64,000 nt of DNA from Orobanche coerulescens (Eukaryota; Streptophyta; Magnoliopsida; Lamiales; Orobanchaceae): positions 34,859,501 to 34,923,500 of the forward strand of contig CM065804.1 of assembly GCA_033398695.1 (NCBI GenBank), given 5' to 3'. Below, piece after piece: positions 23,705-33,952 of this stretch. The position numbers and the translations under genes are program-made. Positions within the stretch are counted from its first letter, which is position 1, and every line of letters starts with the position of its first letter. The notes beneath the pieces were generated by a model. That model searched no databases and was not told the DNA's origin. It saw nothing but the letters and a program-made list of their open reading frames with translations.

Positions 23705-25180
23705 GCCAACAGATGTTTTCTTCAGCCATTTCTCACTCGTTTTTCTTCTCTTCCGCGGGTGGGGGTGTGTTGATCATGGAGAGATGTTGTTGGACAATAA
23801 GTCCATGAAGTCTTGGAGTTCATATCATCAATCAAACATCCCATAACCTCCTCCGATCTACCGAATCAAGGTTAGATTTCTAAAAATCTAGTTTTGGGGA
23901 ATTTGGGTATTTTGGTTGTTTTCGTCCGATTAATCCGATTTAACTTAGTATTATGATGGATTGATGAATATTTAGATGTATTATATCATTTCCATTGTTA
24001 TTCCATGGTTGGATCATATCGATTCGTTGTTTTGGTCGATTTCTTGATCGACGTCTTGAAGGTGTCCGGTAGAATGTCTTAAAGAGGTTTTCGGACGTTC
24101 TACGATTATTCTTCCTCGTATGATCGTTGATTTATTGATTATATGATGTTAGGGTCGAGTTTCTTGCGAAGAAACCATGTCGAACCCTTCCGTTCGTTGT
24201 CGTCTTCCTTTTCGATAGCATCGGGCGTTTCGAAGCTTTTCGGTTGAGCCGTGTTCGTCGGAATACTTGCGTGCCAATTTCGAGGCAAGTACCTTGCCCA
24301 TAAATTTCTTGTTTTGTGGATATGATGATTGGTGATCATCTTGGTATGTTTGTTTGTTTGATTGAATGAGTTTTCAAAAGATTCGGCTAGCCTCGTTAAA
24401 GGCTCACTTTCAAAACATGTGTGTTTTGTAAATTGTGTGGGTTGTAAGTGACTACGTGAATCTTTTGGATATGTTTGGTATTGATATTGCGCTTGATAAT
24501 GAATGGGTACCTATATTGCTTCTTTCCGTCGCGTTATGGTTGACGTGCGTGTTGTTATTTATTCGTGTGGTCGTGGACTGGTGGATATGTGAATTGGTGT
24601 ATTGATTTGATAATTGTTACAACGATTGACTGTGTGCTTGATGATTGTGACAATGTGAATACTTGTTGTGAGAGACGTCATATCTGGGAGCCTATGAGGG
24701 CGGGGCGTGCAATCTCCGGCCTGGTGTATGCTGCAATATGCGGCTCCATATGGTTGGTGAACGCCGGTGTTTAACCTGATGCGTGTGCAAGGGGCGGCTC
24801 TTATGGGAGAGACGCCGGCGCGGTGACACATACAAGGTGCGGCTGACATGTGGAGTGAACGCCGGTGCACAAGTGTTTCAGCGGAGGCGCCTGGCAGGCT
24901 TATTGGTAATGGATATTTGAGTGATTAGCTAAGACCCCGTTACCGAATGATTATCCTATTTCAAATTCTTTCAACTCTTTTCAAAATGCTGGTCTCGATA
25001 TAGACCATGGTTCATGATTTCTGATTTGGTGTTTCAACTTGTTTTAAAACGTTGGTATCAGGGTTAATTAACCAAGGACATTTGACGAGATCTCCGAGGG
25101 TTAATTAATCAGGGGTCTTGAGCAGTATTGGGAGGACGAGAGGCTGTGTCTTTGATGGGCTGTGTTGACATTCTGTGTTT

Positions 25181-25320
25181 TGGGTCGAGGACCCCGTGTG
25201 ATGTTGAGATGATTGATCTCGTGTTGATATTATTTGGATTTGGGTCGAGGACCCCGTGTGATGTTGAGATGATTGATCTCGTGTTGATATTAATTGGATT
25301 TGGGTCGAGAACCCCGTGGA
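25181..25320. repeat. 60-bp tandem repeat in C 5' LTR
   Basis: Exact 60-bp spacing: TGGGTCGAGGACCCCGTGTG starts at 25181 and 25241, and a variant at 25301. The same array is in the 3' LTR at about 36117-36256. Confidence 0.9.
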
Positions 25321-25934
25321 AATATTTGTGAAGACTAGGTTGGGATGATTGAATGGTTTTTCTTGCAAATTGCTTTCTGCCTACTGGTCGAGGACCCTGT
25401 TGATTTTTGGAAAGAGGAGGATTTGATAATCCTAAATTGTTTTCTCTTAAAACTCTCGATGGCATCTTTAAACTGTTTTATAAATTGTTTTTCCTTGATT
25501 TGTGATCTTTCGGTTTTGGAATGTTTTACCCAAACTTTTGCCTCGGGAATTACTTCTCGATACGTTTGGATATTTGAGGGTTCCTGGTTATTGTTATTCG
25601 TGGAATGTGAATTGTATGGATCGTATTTGCACTTTGTTCTTGCACTAGCAAAACAGTGGAGTTTTGCTAACCCCCGAGTATTCGGGGGGTGGATGTCTAT
25701 TTTTGCATTCAGGTTTGGGAGCATAACACAGGGTCGGCACGAAGGATGATGAAAGATGAACGATACTAATCACACGAGGATCCGTATGAGGTCATTTGTT
25801 TAGTTATAGTTTATTTTCCGCTGCAGTATTCTTTCCCGTTGTACGGGAGTGTGTTGTATTCGACCCCTGCGTGGGCATGTAATGAGTTTGAGTTGTATGT
25901 ATTTATTGAAAGACCAAATCGGTCTACTTAGTCA

Positions 25935-27826
25935 TTTTTGCCTTAAAGGCATTGTTGAGTTGTTCTATGTTGTTACCAGCCTGGTAGATCCTTGAGGAAA
26001 GGTTCTACAGTGTGTAATATCCCTGAGCGGATTGGGGGTGTTACATAAATGGTATCGGGGCTTAGGTTGTGGAAACTTAGGGGGTTTAGTGGTGTCTGTT
26101 GAGTTTTTGTCTCGTCAGAATTTGTCTGACTGAGTCGTGTCGCGACGCGTTGTCTAAGTTGGTTTGTCGTGATTAGTATCATGGGGCGATCATCATCTTC
26201 GTGCGACCTGTGGATGTAAGTCTCCCTTCTTTGTGTTTGTGCCTCGTCTGATGCGAGTTACAGGTATTATGAGTTAATTGACGGAATCCTCTTATGGATT
26301 CTGATTTCGTGATATGTGGTTATTTGACTCTCATATTTCGTTCATATGAGGAGTAGTGTTGCTGGATTGTGCATGTTGGACTGTATTTCTTTTATCCGCT
26401 GCGTGAGTTCTTTTATAATGGCTTTTGGTATTTTACCGACTGAGTTTTATTTCGAAAACCGATTCCCTTAACCGAGTTTTTGGCATTATGGCCTTGATCG
26501 TTTTGGCGATATTCTTATGACGGTATTTAGTATTTTGTAAATGGATTTTGTGAGTTTTTGAAATATTACCGTCATCGGCCTTTTTGGCGTTTTTGTAAAT
26601 GGTTTTTAGCGTGGTGGTTCCGGTGCGGGACCCACGACGCTATAATGTTCCGTGTAATTACCTGAAATTTTTGGGCATTCTAGCCCATTGAATTATATTT
26701 GAAAACCTTGAGTATCTGAGAAAATAAATTTCGATACGTACGTTTAAAATGAATTATTTTCTCGTGGTACATCCAAGGTGCCACAATATGTTTCAAAATT
26801 CTTCTACCTCGAGGACCAAAATGTTTTGAGATATTTTCAATGTTTTATAAACACTTTTACTTAGACCCGAGGGTCGAATATTCTGAAAGTTTTTCACTAT
26901 CAGAAAGTGTCCTCATTTTTAACAAATGCGAAATGGTTTCCAAAGTCTCGATAACGATGTTTCACGTTTTTGCCTTAAAGGCATTGTTGAGTTGTTCTAT
27001 GTTGTTACCAGCCTGGTAGATCCTTGAGGAAAGGTTCTACGGCGTGTAATATCTCTGAGCGGATTGGGGGTGTTACATAAATGGTATCAGAGCTTAGGTT
27101 GAGGAAACCTAGGCTGTCGGGTCGGGTTGTGTGTTGTCGAGTCTTGTATTGTCAGTTTTTGTCTGACTGAGTCGTGTCGCGACGCGTCGTCTGAGTTGGT
27201 TGGTCGTGATTAGTATCGTGGGGCGATCATCATCTTCGTGCGACCTGTGGATGTAAGTCTCCCTTCTTTGTGTTTGTGCCTCGTCTGATGCGAGTTACAG
27301 GTATTATGAGTTAATTGACGGAATCCTCTTATGGATTTTGATTTCGTGATATGTGGTTATTTGACTCTCATATTTCGTTCATATGAGGAGTAATGTTGCT
27401 GGATTGTGCATGTTGGACGGTATTTCTTTTATCCGCTGCGTGAGTTCTTTTGTAATGGCTTTCGGTATTTTACCGACTGAGTTTTATTTCGAAAACCGAT
27501 TCCCTTAACCGAGTTTTTGACATTATGGCCTTGATCATTTTGGCGAAATTCTTATGACGGTATTTAGTATTTTGTAAATGGCTTTTGTGAGTTTTTGAAA
27601 TATTACCGTCATCGGCCTTTTTGGCGTTTTTGTAAATGGTTTTTAGCCTGGTGGGTTCCGACGCGGGACCCAAGGCGCTATAATGTTCCGTGTAATTACC
27701 TAAAATTTTTGGGCATTCTAGCCCATTGAATTATTTTGAAAACCTTGAGTATCTTAGAAAATTAAAATTCGAGACGTACTTTTAAAACGAATTATTTTCT
27801 TGCGGTGTTTTCAAGGTGCTTTCTAA
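25935..27826 (+). repeat. C: tandem duplication of LTR end, primer site and leader
   Basis: Unit 1 is 25935-26966 and unit 2 starts 26967 (offset 1,032 bp). Unit 2 repeats the last 111 bp of the LTR, the primer site, the CATCATCTTCGTGCGACC-type leader and donor-like GATGTAAGTC (26216 and 27253), and on to 27826, where G interrupts it; it resumes at 32202. The first primer site reads TGGTATCGGGGC (26050); the second reads TGGTATCAGAGC (27082), the intact form. Confidence 0.88.
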
Positions 27827-27831
27827 TGCCG

Positions 27832-28922
27832 TGTTGTGTCGAGAATTATACTTCGACCGAGGCAGGCAGCCGAGCAGGCGACCTAGCCATTGCCGATCGG
27901 CCGAGGCAGAACTGTCGACCAGCGACCAGGCGGCCTAGCCTTAGCCCGGCAGCCAAGATAGATCTGCCGACCGAAGATCCCAGGACAAGTCCCGGTGCCG
28001 AGCGATCGACATCTAAGACGATCGTCTCTCGGCACTTGGCGATCGACTCCTGGTGACCGACGACCAGACGATCATCTCTCGGCACCTGCCGACCGACCCT
28101 TGGTGGCCGACTAAATGGTGACCGCATCATGCCGAACGAAGTCGATGGTCATCCAGTCGGCAAATGCCGAGCCTCAGGACAGACCCCACGTGCAGTGCCG
28201 AGACAAGATCCGCATTTCACGGATCATTGACCACAGCCTGTTAGCATCCGTCCACCAGCCGACAGGCCCGCCGAAAGTTGTCAGTGGGACCGCATGTGAC
28301 AGTGACTCCGGACGCGTGCTGGCTCCTGATTGGACCGCATAGCTGGCTGCCGGCTGTAACCTTGGACTTTAGGCAGACTGCCTATGTGACCTTAAGGACG
28401 ATCGCCCCATTATAATATTGGCCGGCAGGCGATCGCGCCATTATTATATTGGCCGGAAGACGATCGCCCGCTAGGAAACAAGGCTCCTCAGCCTCTATAA
28501 ATACAAGGCAGCCTGTACTTGGATTTGCAGCTTGCATTATCGCGATTTCAACACTTAATACAGAAGCAATACAAACACTTGGCTTTCTCCTACTCTTGGC
28601 AACAGCTATCTCTCGGTTTTTCTTCTCTCGGCCTCTCTCATACTGAAGACGATCGGCAGGGACGAAGAACACCAAGCTTCGCTCAAGAGCTGGATTAACA
28701 GAGTCTTTTTACACTCATTGTACTTAGATTCTCACATTAATACTTGTATCCACGAATATTTGTATTAATAACATCTCGCGAGAGCATTCAAGCCCGGGAC
28801 TAACAAACCCGGCAAATCTTGTGTTTATTCATATTCTCTCGGAAGTGCTCCCGCAAATTTTGTTTGTTGTCCGTCCATTCCAGCAGTATTTATTCTTCGG
28901 ATAAATATTTCGGGCAACAACA
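27832..28922 (+). repeat. Element G 5' LTR
   Basis: CG-rich U3 with many GACGATCGTC, GGCGATCGCC and CCGACC repeats. TATA box CTATAAATAC at about 28493-28502. Downstream is T-rich with CTCTCGG repeats. Ends CGGGCAACAACA. Small open frames are identical in the 3' LTR and have no domain. Confidence 0.88.
28399..28502 (+). promoter_or_regulatory. G: CGATCGCC repeats plus TATA box
   Basis: GACGATCGCC, GGCGATCGCG and GACGATCGCC (at about 28399, 28429, 28460) alternate with an ATTATAATATTGGCCGG-like repeat and end about 25 bp before CTATAAATAC. Confidence 0.65.
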
Positions 28923-28975
28923 ATTAGCGATAGAGGATGGGGGCGTAACCCTCAAATTTTTATTCCTACCTTCTC

Positions 28976-29033
28976 GAAGAACACTCACTGTTCTCTGGGG
29001 CATATACTTGAAGCGACACTCACTGCGCTTCAA
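28976..29033 (+). other. G: two hairpins with CTCAC loop before gag
   Basis: Hairpin 1: GAACA-CTCAC-TGTTC (28979-28993). Hairpin 2: TTGAAGCG arms (29008-29015 / 29026-29033) around ACACTCACTG. Both lie within 75 nt of the first gag ATG. A third, AGACA-CTCAC-TGTCT, is at 30838-30852. Confidence 0.6.
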
Positions 29034-29051
29034 AGAAATCTTTCAGAAATC

Positions 29052-30270
29052 ATGTCTTCCGCCTCCGCGTCGAAGAAAGCCGCTGACCAGCCCGCCAGGC
29101 GCCACGTTCCGTCTCAATCCGAGCCACAGCCGATGGAAGAAGATAGCCGCCGCGGTCCGAGACGCTCGATCCCTCTCCCGGGGGCCAGCCCGAGTCTCTC
29201 ACTCGATCAGTTCCGAACCGCGGAACAGATCGAGGAGGCCATGGCCGTCCTACAGGAGCGACGGAGTGCTCTCGGCGCGCCTCCCGCTGTCACCCCATCG
29301 GCCATCCGCCGAAGGACCAAACGGAAGCACAAGGCGTTGCTGGCCGAGCGATCGCCAGGAGGCTCCCATCCGCAGGAAGAAGCACTCGCCCGGTAAGGCG
29401 GCTCTGCTTCGATCGCCTGGCGGCGACCCGACTCGCGACCGGGCGGTCGGCCCGACCACAAGACGACGAAGTTCGAGTCCATCACCAGGAGCTCGGCCTA
29501 TCCGACTCCCAGAAGGTAGCCCAGCCGACTGGCTCCCCCTCGCCAAATAGCCGAGGTCGGCAGCAGTGGAGTCCGGAGATCGGTACACGATCGCCTCGGC
29601 CCCCGCTCCCAAAGCCGATCAGCGAGCGACCATGCTGCGGCAATGGCCGCGATGCAGCACCATCTCGACGACATGAAGGCGCTCCTGGAATCTGGGGCAG
29701 GCGCCAAGAGCAAGATCGCCGAGCCGGGCGATCCGCTCGCGGTCCACATCGAGCTCGCCCCCATGCAGCACAAGATCGCTACTCCTCAAACACCTCTGTA
29801 CGAAGGGAGATCGGACCCCGAAACACACCTGAGCAAGTTCAACATATACATGGCCGGGTGTGGGGCATCGGACGCGACTAGGTGCCGAATGTTCCCTCTG
29901 ACGCTGGACGACCCTGCCCACAGGTGGTATGCCTCATTACCGCCTAGGTCCATCGACTCCTTTAATCAACTGGCGAACGTCTTCACAACTTACTTCGCCG
30001 CCAAGGTCGCCCGGCCGGAAGGTCCCCTTCGCATGATGCAAATCAGGCAGGGAGAAGAAGAGTCCGACTCGGACTACATCGACTGAGTAGACGAGATCAT
30101 CCTCAACGGCGAGACCGTAAGCGATGAGATCGCCCTCTACTCGGTCCTAGGAGGATTCCATGGTCTTTCGCCTATGTTCAGACATCTCACGAAGGACCAA
30201 TCCGCAACCTACGCAATCTTCCGAGCTAAGGCCGCAGACTTTCTGGCTAGGCAAAGGTTCCTTCTTAGCT
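29052..30270 (+). pseudogene. G: gag, broken
   Basis: 29052-29396 (MSSASASKKAADQPARRHVP...) is a basic, Arg/Pro-rich N-terminal region ending in a stop. 29643-30086 encodes the gag domain: TPLYEGRSDPETHLSKFNIY, GASDATRCRMFPLTLDDPAH, RWYASLPPRSIDSFNQLANV. A TGA at about 30084 then interrupts it, and the frame resumes VDEIILNGETVSDEIALYSV, LGGFHGLSPMFRHL. The pattern is that of plant gypsy (TAT-like) gag. There is no zinc knuckle, protease or RT behind it. Confidence 0.78.
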
Positions 30271-31090
30271 TATGAGCAACACGATCGACAGCCGAGCGAC
30301 GACCACCAGTCTCCCAGGCCGATCGCCTTTATCAAGCAGCATCATCAAAACCGGAGGACACGATCGCCATCGACAGTTCACTACCTAACATGGTGGACTA
30401 CGCCACAAGATCGCCTCCACCACTCATCATACGAGCCATGGTCCTGGTAGTCGATGGAACCGGCTGCTTCGGCCATGCAAGGTCCCTTTGGGCCAATATC
30501 GCCCGCCCTTCGTTTAAATACGAGGCCGGCGTAGTCTGAGGGCCCTCCAAAACTAATCAATGGACACGATCGCCCGCCCTCAAGGTTCACCATCTAACAT
30601 GATGCACCCGGACAATGCGACACGTGCCACTACCCCTGTCTCAACGTACACCGTCGAGGTTCGTCATCTTCATGGCGGGCCAAGGTGGAAGCAGAGCTAA
30701 CAAGCCGCGGGCGTGGAGTTGAATCATCCGACGCTGCCCCGCGCAAGGACTCCTCTAGACCAAGACCGCACGCTCTTCGTTTAAATACGAGGCGAGGCGC
30801 AGCCTAACAGAGGACCCTCATAATAAAATGAGTCACGAGACACTCACTGTCTTCGCGCACAAGACACGGTCATGGAGTCGGTCCATCGAACTCCGCGACT
30901 GTGCACGGTTCCTCAGTGTCTACGAGGGATCGGCCAATGTTGTTTTTTTGTAGGTACAAGACCAAAAGATAGCTAGCCAATCGACCATGATCGCCCAAGT
31001 CCGAATCCGAAGTCCAGCACGGTCGCCCGTCTTCATCCTACACGATCGCCAGCAAGAACCAGCTCACCCCATGTCTTCAAACATCGGAGC
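30271..31090 (+). other. G: 3' interior, non-coding
   Basis: No domain seen. Contains many CGATCGCC/GATCGCC words and a diverged direct repeat around CTTCGTTTAAATACGAGGC (about 30510 and 30777). It also holds the third CTCAC hairpin (30838-30852). Confidence 0.6.
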
Positions 31091-31105
31091 AAGCTGGGGG
31101 GCAAT

Positions 31106-32196
31106 TGTTGTGTCGAGAATTATACTCCGATCGAGGCAGGCAGCCAAGCAGGCGACCTAGCCATTGTCGATCGGCCGAGGCAGAACTGTCGACCAGCGAC
31201 CAGGCGGCCTAGCCTTAGCCCGGCAGCCAAGATAGATCTGCCGACCGAAGATCCCAGGACAAGTCCCAGTGCCGAGCGATCGACATCTAAGACGATCGTC
31301 TATCGGCACTTGGTGATCGACTCCTGGTGACCGACGACCAGACGATCATCTCTCGGCACCTGCCGACCGACCCTTGGTGGCCGACTAAATGGCGACCGCA
31401 TCATGCCGAACGAAGCCGATGGTCATCCAATCGGCAAAGGCCGAGCCTCAAGACAGACCCCACGTGCAGCGCCGAGACAAGATCCGCATTTCACGGATCA
31501 TTGACCACAGCCTGTCAACATCCGTCCACCAGCCGACAGGCCCGCTGAAATTTGTCAGTGGGACCGCATGTGACAGTGACTCCGGACGCGTGCTGGCTCC
31601 TCATTGGACCGCACAGCTGGCTGCCGGCTATAACCTTGGACTTTAGACAGACTGCCCATGTGACCTTAAGGACGATCGCCCCATTATAATATTGGCCGGC
31701 AGGCGATCGCCCCATTATTATATTGGCCGGAAGACGATCGCCCGCTAGGAAACAAGGCTCCTCAGCCTCTATAAATACAAGGCAGCCTGTACTTGGATTT
31801 GCAGCTTGCATTATCGCGATTTCAGCACTTAATACAGAAGCAATACAAACACTTGGCTTTCTCCTACTCTTGGCAACAGCTATCTCTCGGTTTTTCTTCT
31901 CTCGGCCTCTCTCATACTGAAGACGATCGGCAGGGACGAAGAACACCAAGCTTCGCTCAAGAGCTGGATTAACAGAGTCTTTTTACACTCATTGTACTTA
32001 GATTCTCACATTAATACTTGTATCCACGAATATTTGTATTAATAACATCTCGCGAGAGCATTCAAGCCCAGGCCTAACAAACCCGGCAAATCTTGTGTTT
32101 ATTCATATTCTCTCGGAAGTGCTCCCGCAAATTTTGTTTGTTGTCCGTCCATTCCAGCAGTATTTAATCTTCGGATAAATATTTCGGGCAACAACA
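31106..32196 (+). repeat. Element G 3' LTR
   Basis: Same length as the 5' LTR, with TATA at about 31770. It is followed by the TGCCG duplication and then the interrupted C leader unit. Confidence 0.88.
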
Positions 32197-32201
32197 TGCC
32201 G

Positions 32202-33198
32202 CAATACATTTTAAAATTTTTCCAATTGAGGACCAAAAATATTTTGAGATATTTTCAAATGCAGTTGCTTAGACCCAAGGGTCGAATATTTTTGAAAGTT
32301 TTTCACTAAAAGAAAGGTGTCCTCATTTTTGTTCAAACGCAAGATGATTTTCAAAGTCTCGAAAATGATGTTTGTTCAACTTTTTGTAAAATGATACTCA
32401 AGATCAACTGGTGTTTCCAAACTGTTTTCAAAAGGTGGTTTTCGTTTTTAAAACCCATCATTTCCTGCTCGTGGTCGGAGAAGGTGTGTATGGTTTTCGA
32501 ACTTTCGTTATGGTGTTAACCCCGATTTGTGATTGAATTGGTGGTGTAAACGCTGAGTCGTTCGCCACACATATGTTTTGTTAGCCCTTTGTGGGAGGTG
32601 TGATGACGATCTTTAATGTTGTCATTTCGTGGCGGCTTGCGTGTTATCGCACCTGTATGAGCTGTTAAAGCTTGGGTTTGTACGTTTGTGTACATGTGTG
32701 ATTGTTTCATGATGTTTGTAATTATGTGTTGGTTATTGTTTGGGCCGTTAAGGTCGCCGAACGATACCGTCGTTGCTGTAGTGTTTGTGTGTGTATTAAT
32801 TTACAATGGTAATCGTTGTATATGATATGTGTTATGATTCTTTGTTGTGCTGAGTTGGCATCTCCGCTATGTTGTTTTGCGACGTTATATTCCATTGTGC
32901 CTAGCGGTTGTATATTCGGTATGCCGAGCCGAGGTGTTTCAACCGTGGTGTGCCGGGGGCATGCACGTACCAGGAGTTCTTCTCATCGGTAACACATTTC
33001 AAGTGTGGACACGAGGGACACCGAATTCAGTTTTGTGAATTGGCTACCGAGACTTTCGGAGTTCGCGCTTCAGCACAGTTATCAGGATCGGCTTTGAGAG
33101 GCCTTTGAAGGATGTTTCTGTCGGTTGCTTGTTGTGTTGTCACCTTGATTTCATTGTTGTGAGATTCGGGGATGACACTTCTTTTAGAAGAGGTCGAA
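32202..33198 (+). other. C: internal region with worn gag zinc-knuckle trace
   Basis: 32202-32380 completes the duplicated leader. The remainder is T-rich and largely unreadable. Around 32995-33045 one frame reads THFKCGHEGHRIQFC, a CCHC knuckle whose first Cys is His (usually CFKCG). 33180-33198 is a polypurine-like run (CTTTTAGAAGAGGTCGAA) in front of an LTR start. Confidence 0.5.
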
Positions 33199-33916
33199 TG
33201 TAATACCCGTATTGTTTTTGGACTTCTGCATTTCCTCTTTCTCAATTCTATCGACTCGCTCGTGTTCGTTGATACTTTCTGAACTGTTCTGTATTTTGGG
33301 TTTATCGTTTGAACGAGCTGTGATCTTGTTTTGAGTCGATCTGGTTATCGCTGTGACTTTTCCGAGTTCGGTTAGATTCCTGTGAGCCTTGGAGTTGTTG
33401 TTTGAATTTTATTGTTCTTCGTGATTCGAACATGATTGTTCGATTTTTGTTGTCTCGATTGTTGTGACTCGATCTTTTGATTGTTCGGTTTTTGTTGATC
33501 TCGTATCATGATTGTTGAACGTTCAGACTCCTTCGTAATTCCCTTAAGTTCGGGAAATTGATCTCGTTTTCGATCTTCCAACCCTTGGGAGGTGGAATTC
33601 CGTATTTGTTCAGCGATTGACTCGCGTTTTGATTGATGTACCGTTGGGTTGGTCAATCATATTGATTTTCGTTCGTTGTGTTTTGTGATTGTTCGGATAA
33701 TTGACTTGACTATATTATCCGTTTGATGACGCTTGTCACTTGTTGGTTTTATTATGTCTCTATCGGTGGCGTTGTGTTAGTCGCCGTGGAGCGTATTTTC
33801 ACGCCGTATGTCTCTTTGCGTTTCTTGCAGCGTTTCGCCGTCGGGCGTGAGTTTTCGGTTTTTGTGTATCTTGTCGAGTTTTCCTGGCAGGGGATATTGC
33901 TTCCCTACTTATTTTA
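33199..33916 (+). repeat. C: extra LTR start fragment inside the element
   Basis: Begins TGTAATACCCGTATTG after a polypurine-like tract. It resembles the start of an E-type LTR (TCGACTCGCTCG-like) and not C's own 3' LTR, which begins at 33953. It runs to about 33915, where a second copy of the pol-end/polypurine region appears (TTTCAGGACGAAACTTC, 33920-33936). Confidence 0.6.
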
Positions 33917-33952
33917 AGTTTCAGGACGAAACTTCTTTTAAGGAGGGTAGAA

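Larger units (their letters stand above)
22981..26045 (+). repeat. Element C 5' LTR
   Basis: Modules: palindrome array 23535-23682 (TTACGTACGTAA with GGCCGG spacers), TATTTAAG at 23697-23704, donor-like CAAG|GTTAGA (23871), candidate 66-nt exon 24219-24284 ending GAG|GCAAGTA, 60-bp tandem repeats at 25181-25320, GCTAACCCCCGA...TCGGGGG (25666-25687), acceptor TTGCATTCAG (25711-25712). Apparent small ORFs are duplicated in the other LTR and have no domain. Confidence 0.88.
27832..32196 (+). mobile_element. Element G: gag-only LTR retrotransposon (TR-GAG-like)
   Basis: Two LTRs of 1,091 bp each (27832-28922, 31106-32196) with TGTTGTG...CAACAACA ends, a perfect TGCCG duplication (27827-27831, 32197-32201) and a polypurine tract (AAGCTGGGGGGCAAT, 31091-31105). 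The 2.2-kb interior carries gag but no pol, so it is non-autonomous. By eye the LTRs differ at about 27 sites (about 2.5%), mostly transitions. It sits in the second leader unit of C. Confidence 0.9.

Noticed and set aside
25335..25749. Overlapping 129- and 134-codon frames in the C LTR, repeated at 36271-36685
   Set aside because: Conserved only because both lie in paired LTRs; they fall in the candidate intron 2 region and have no domain.
28819..29550. 243-codon frame overlapping the G leader and gag
   Set aside because: It starts inside the 5' LTR and is Arg/Pro/Ser-rich from high GC; the gag frames fit known gag better.
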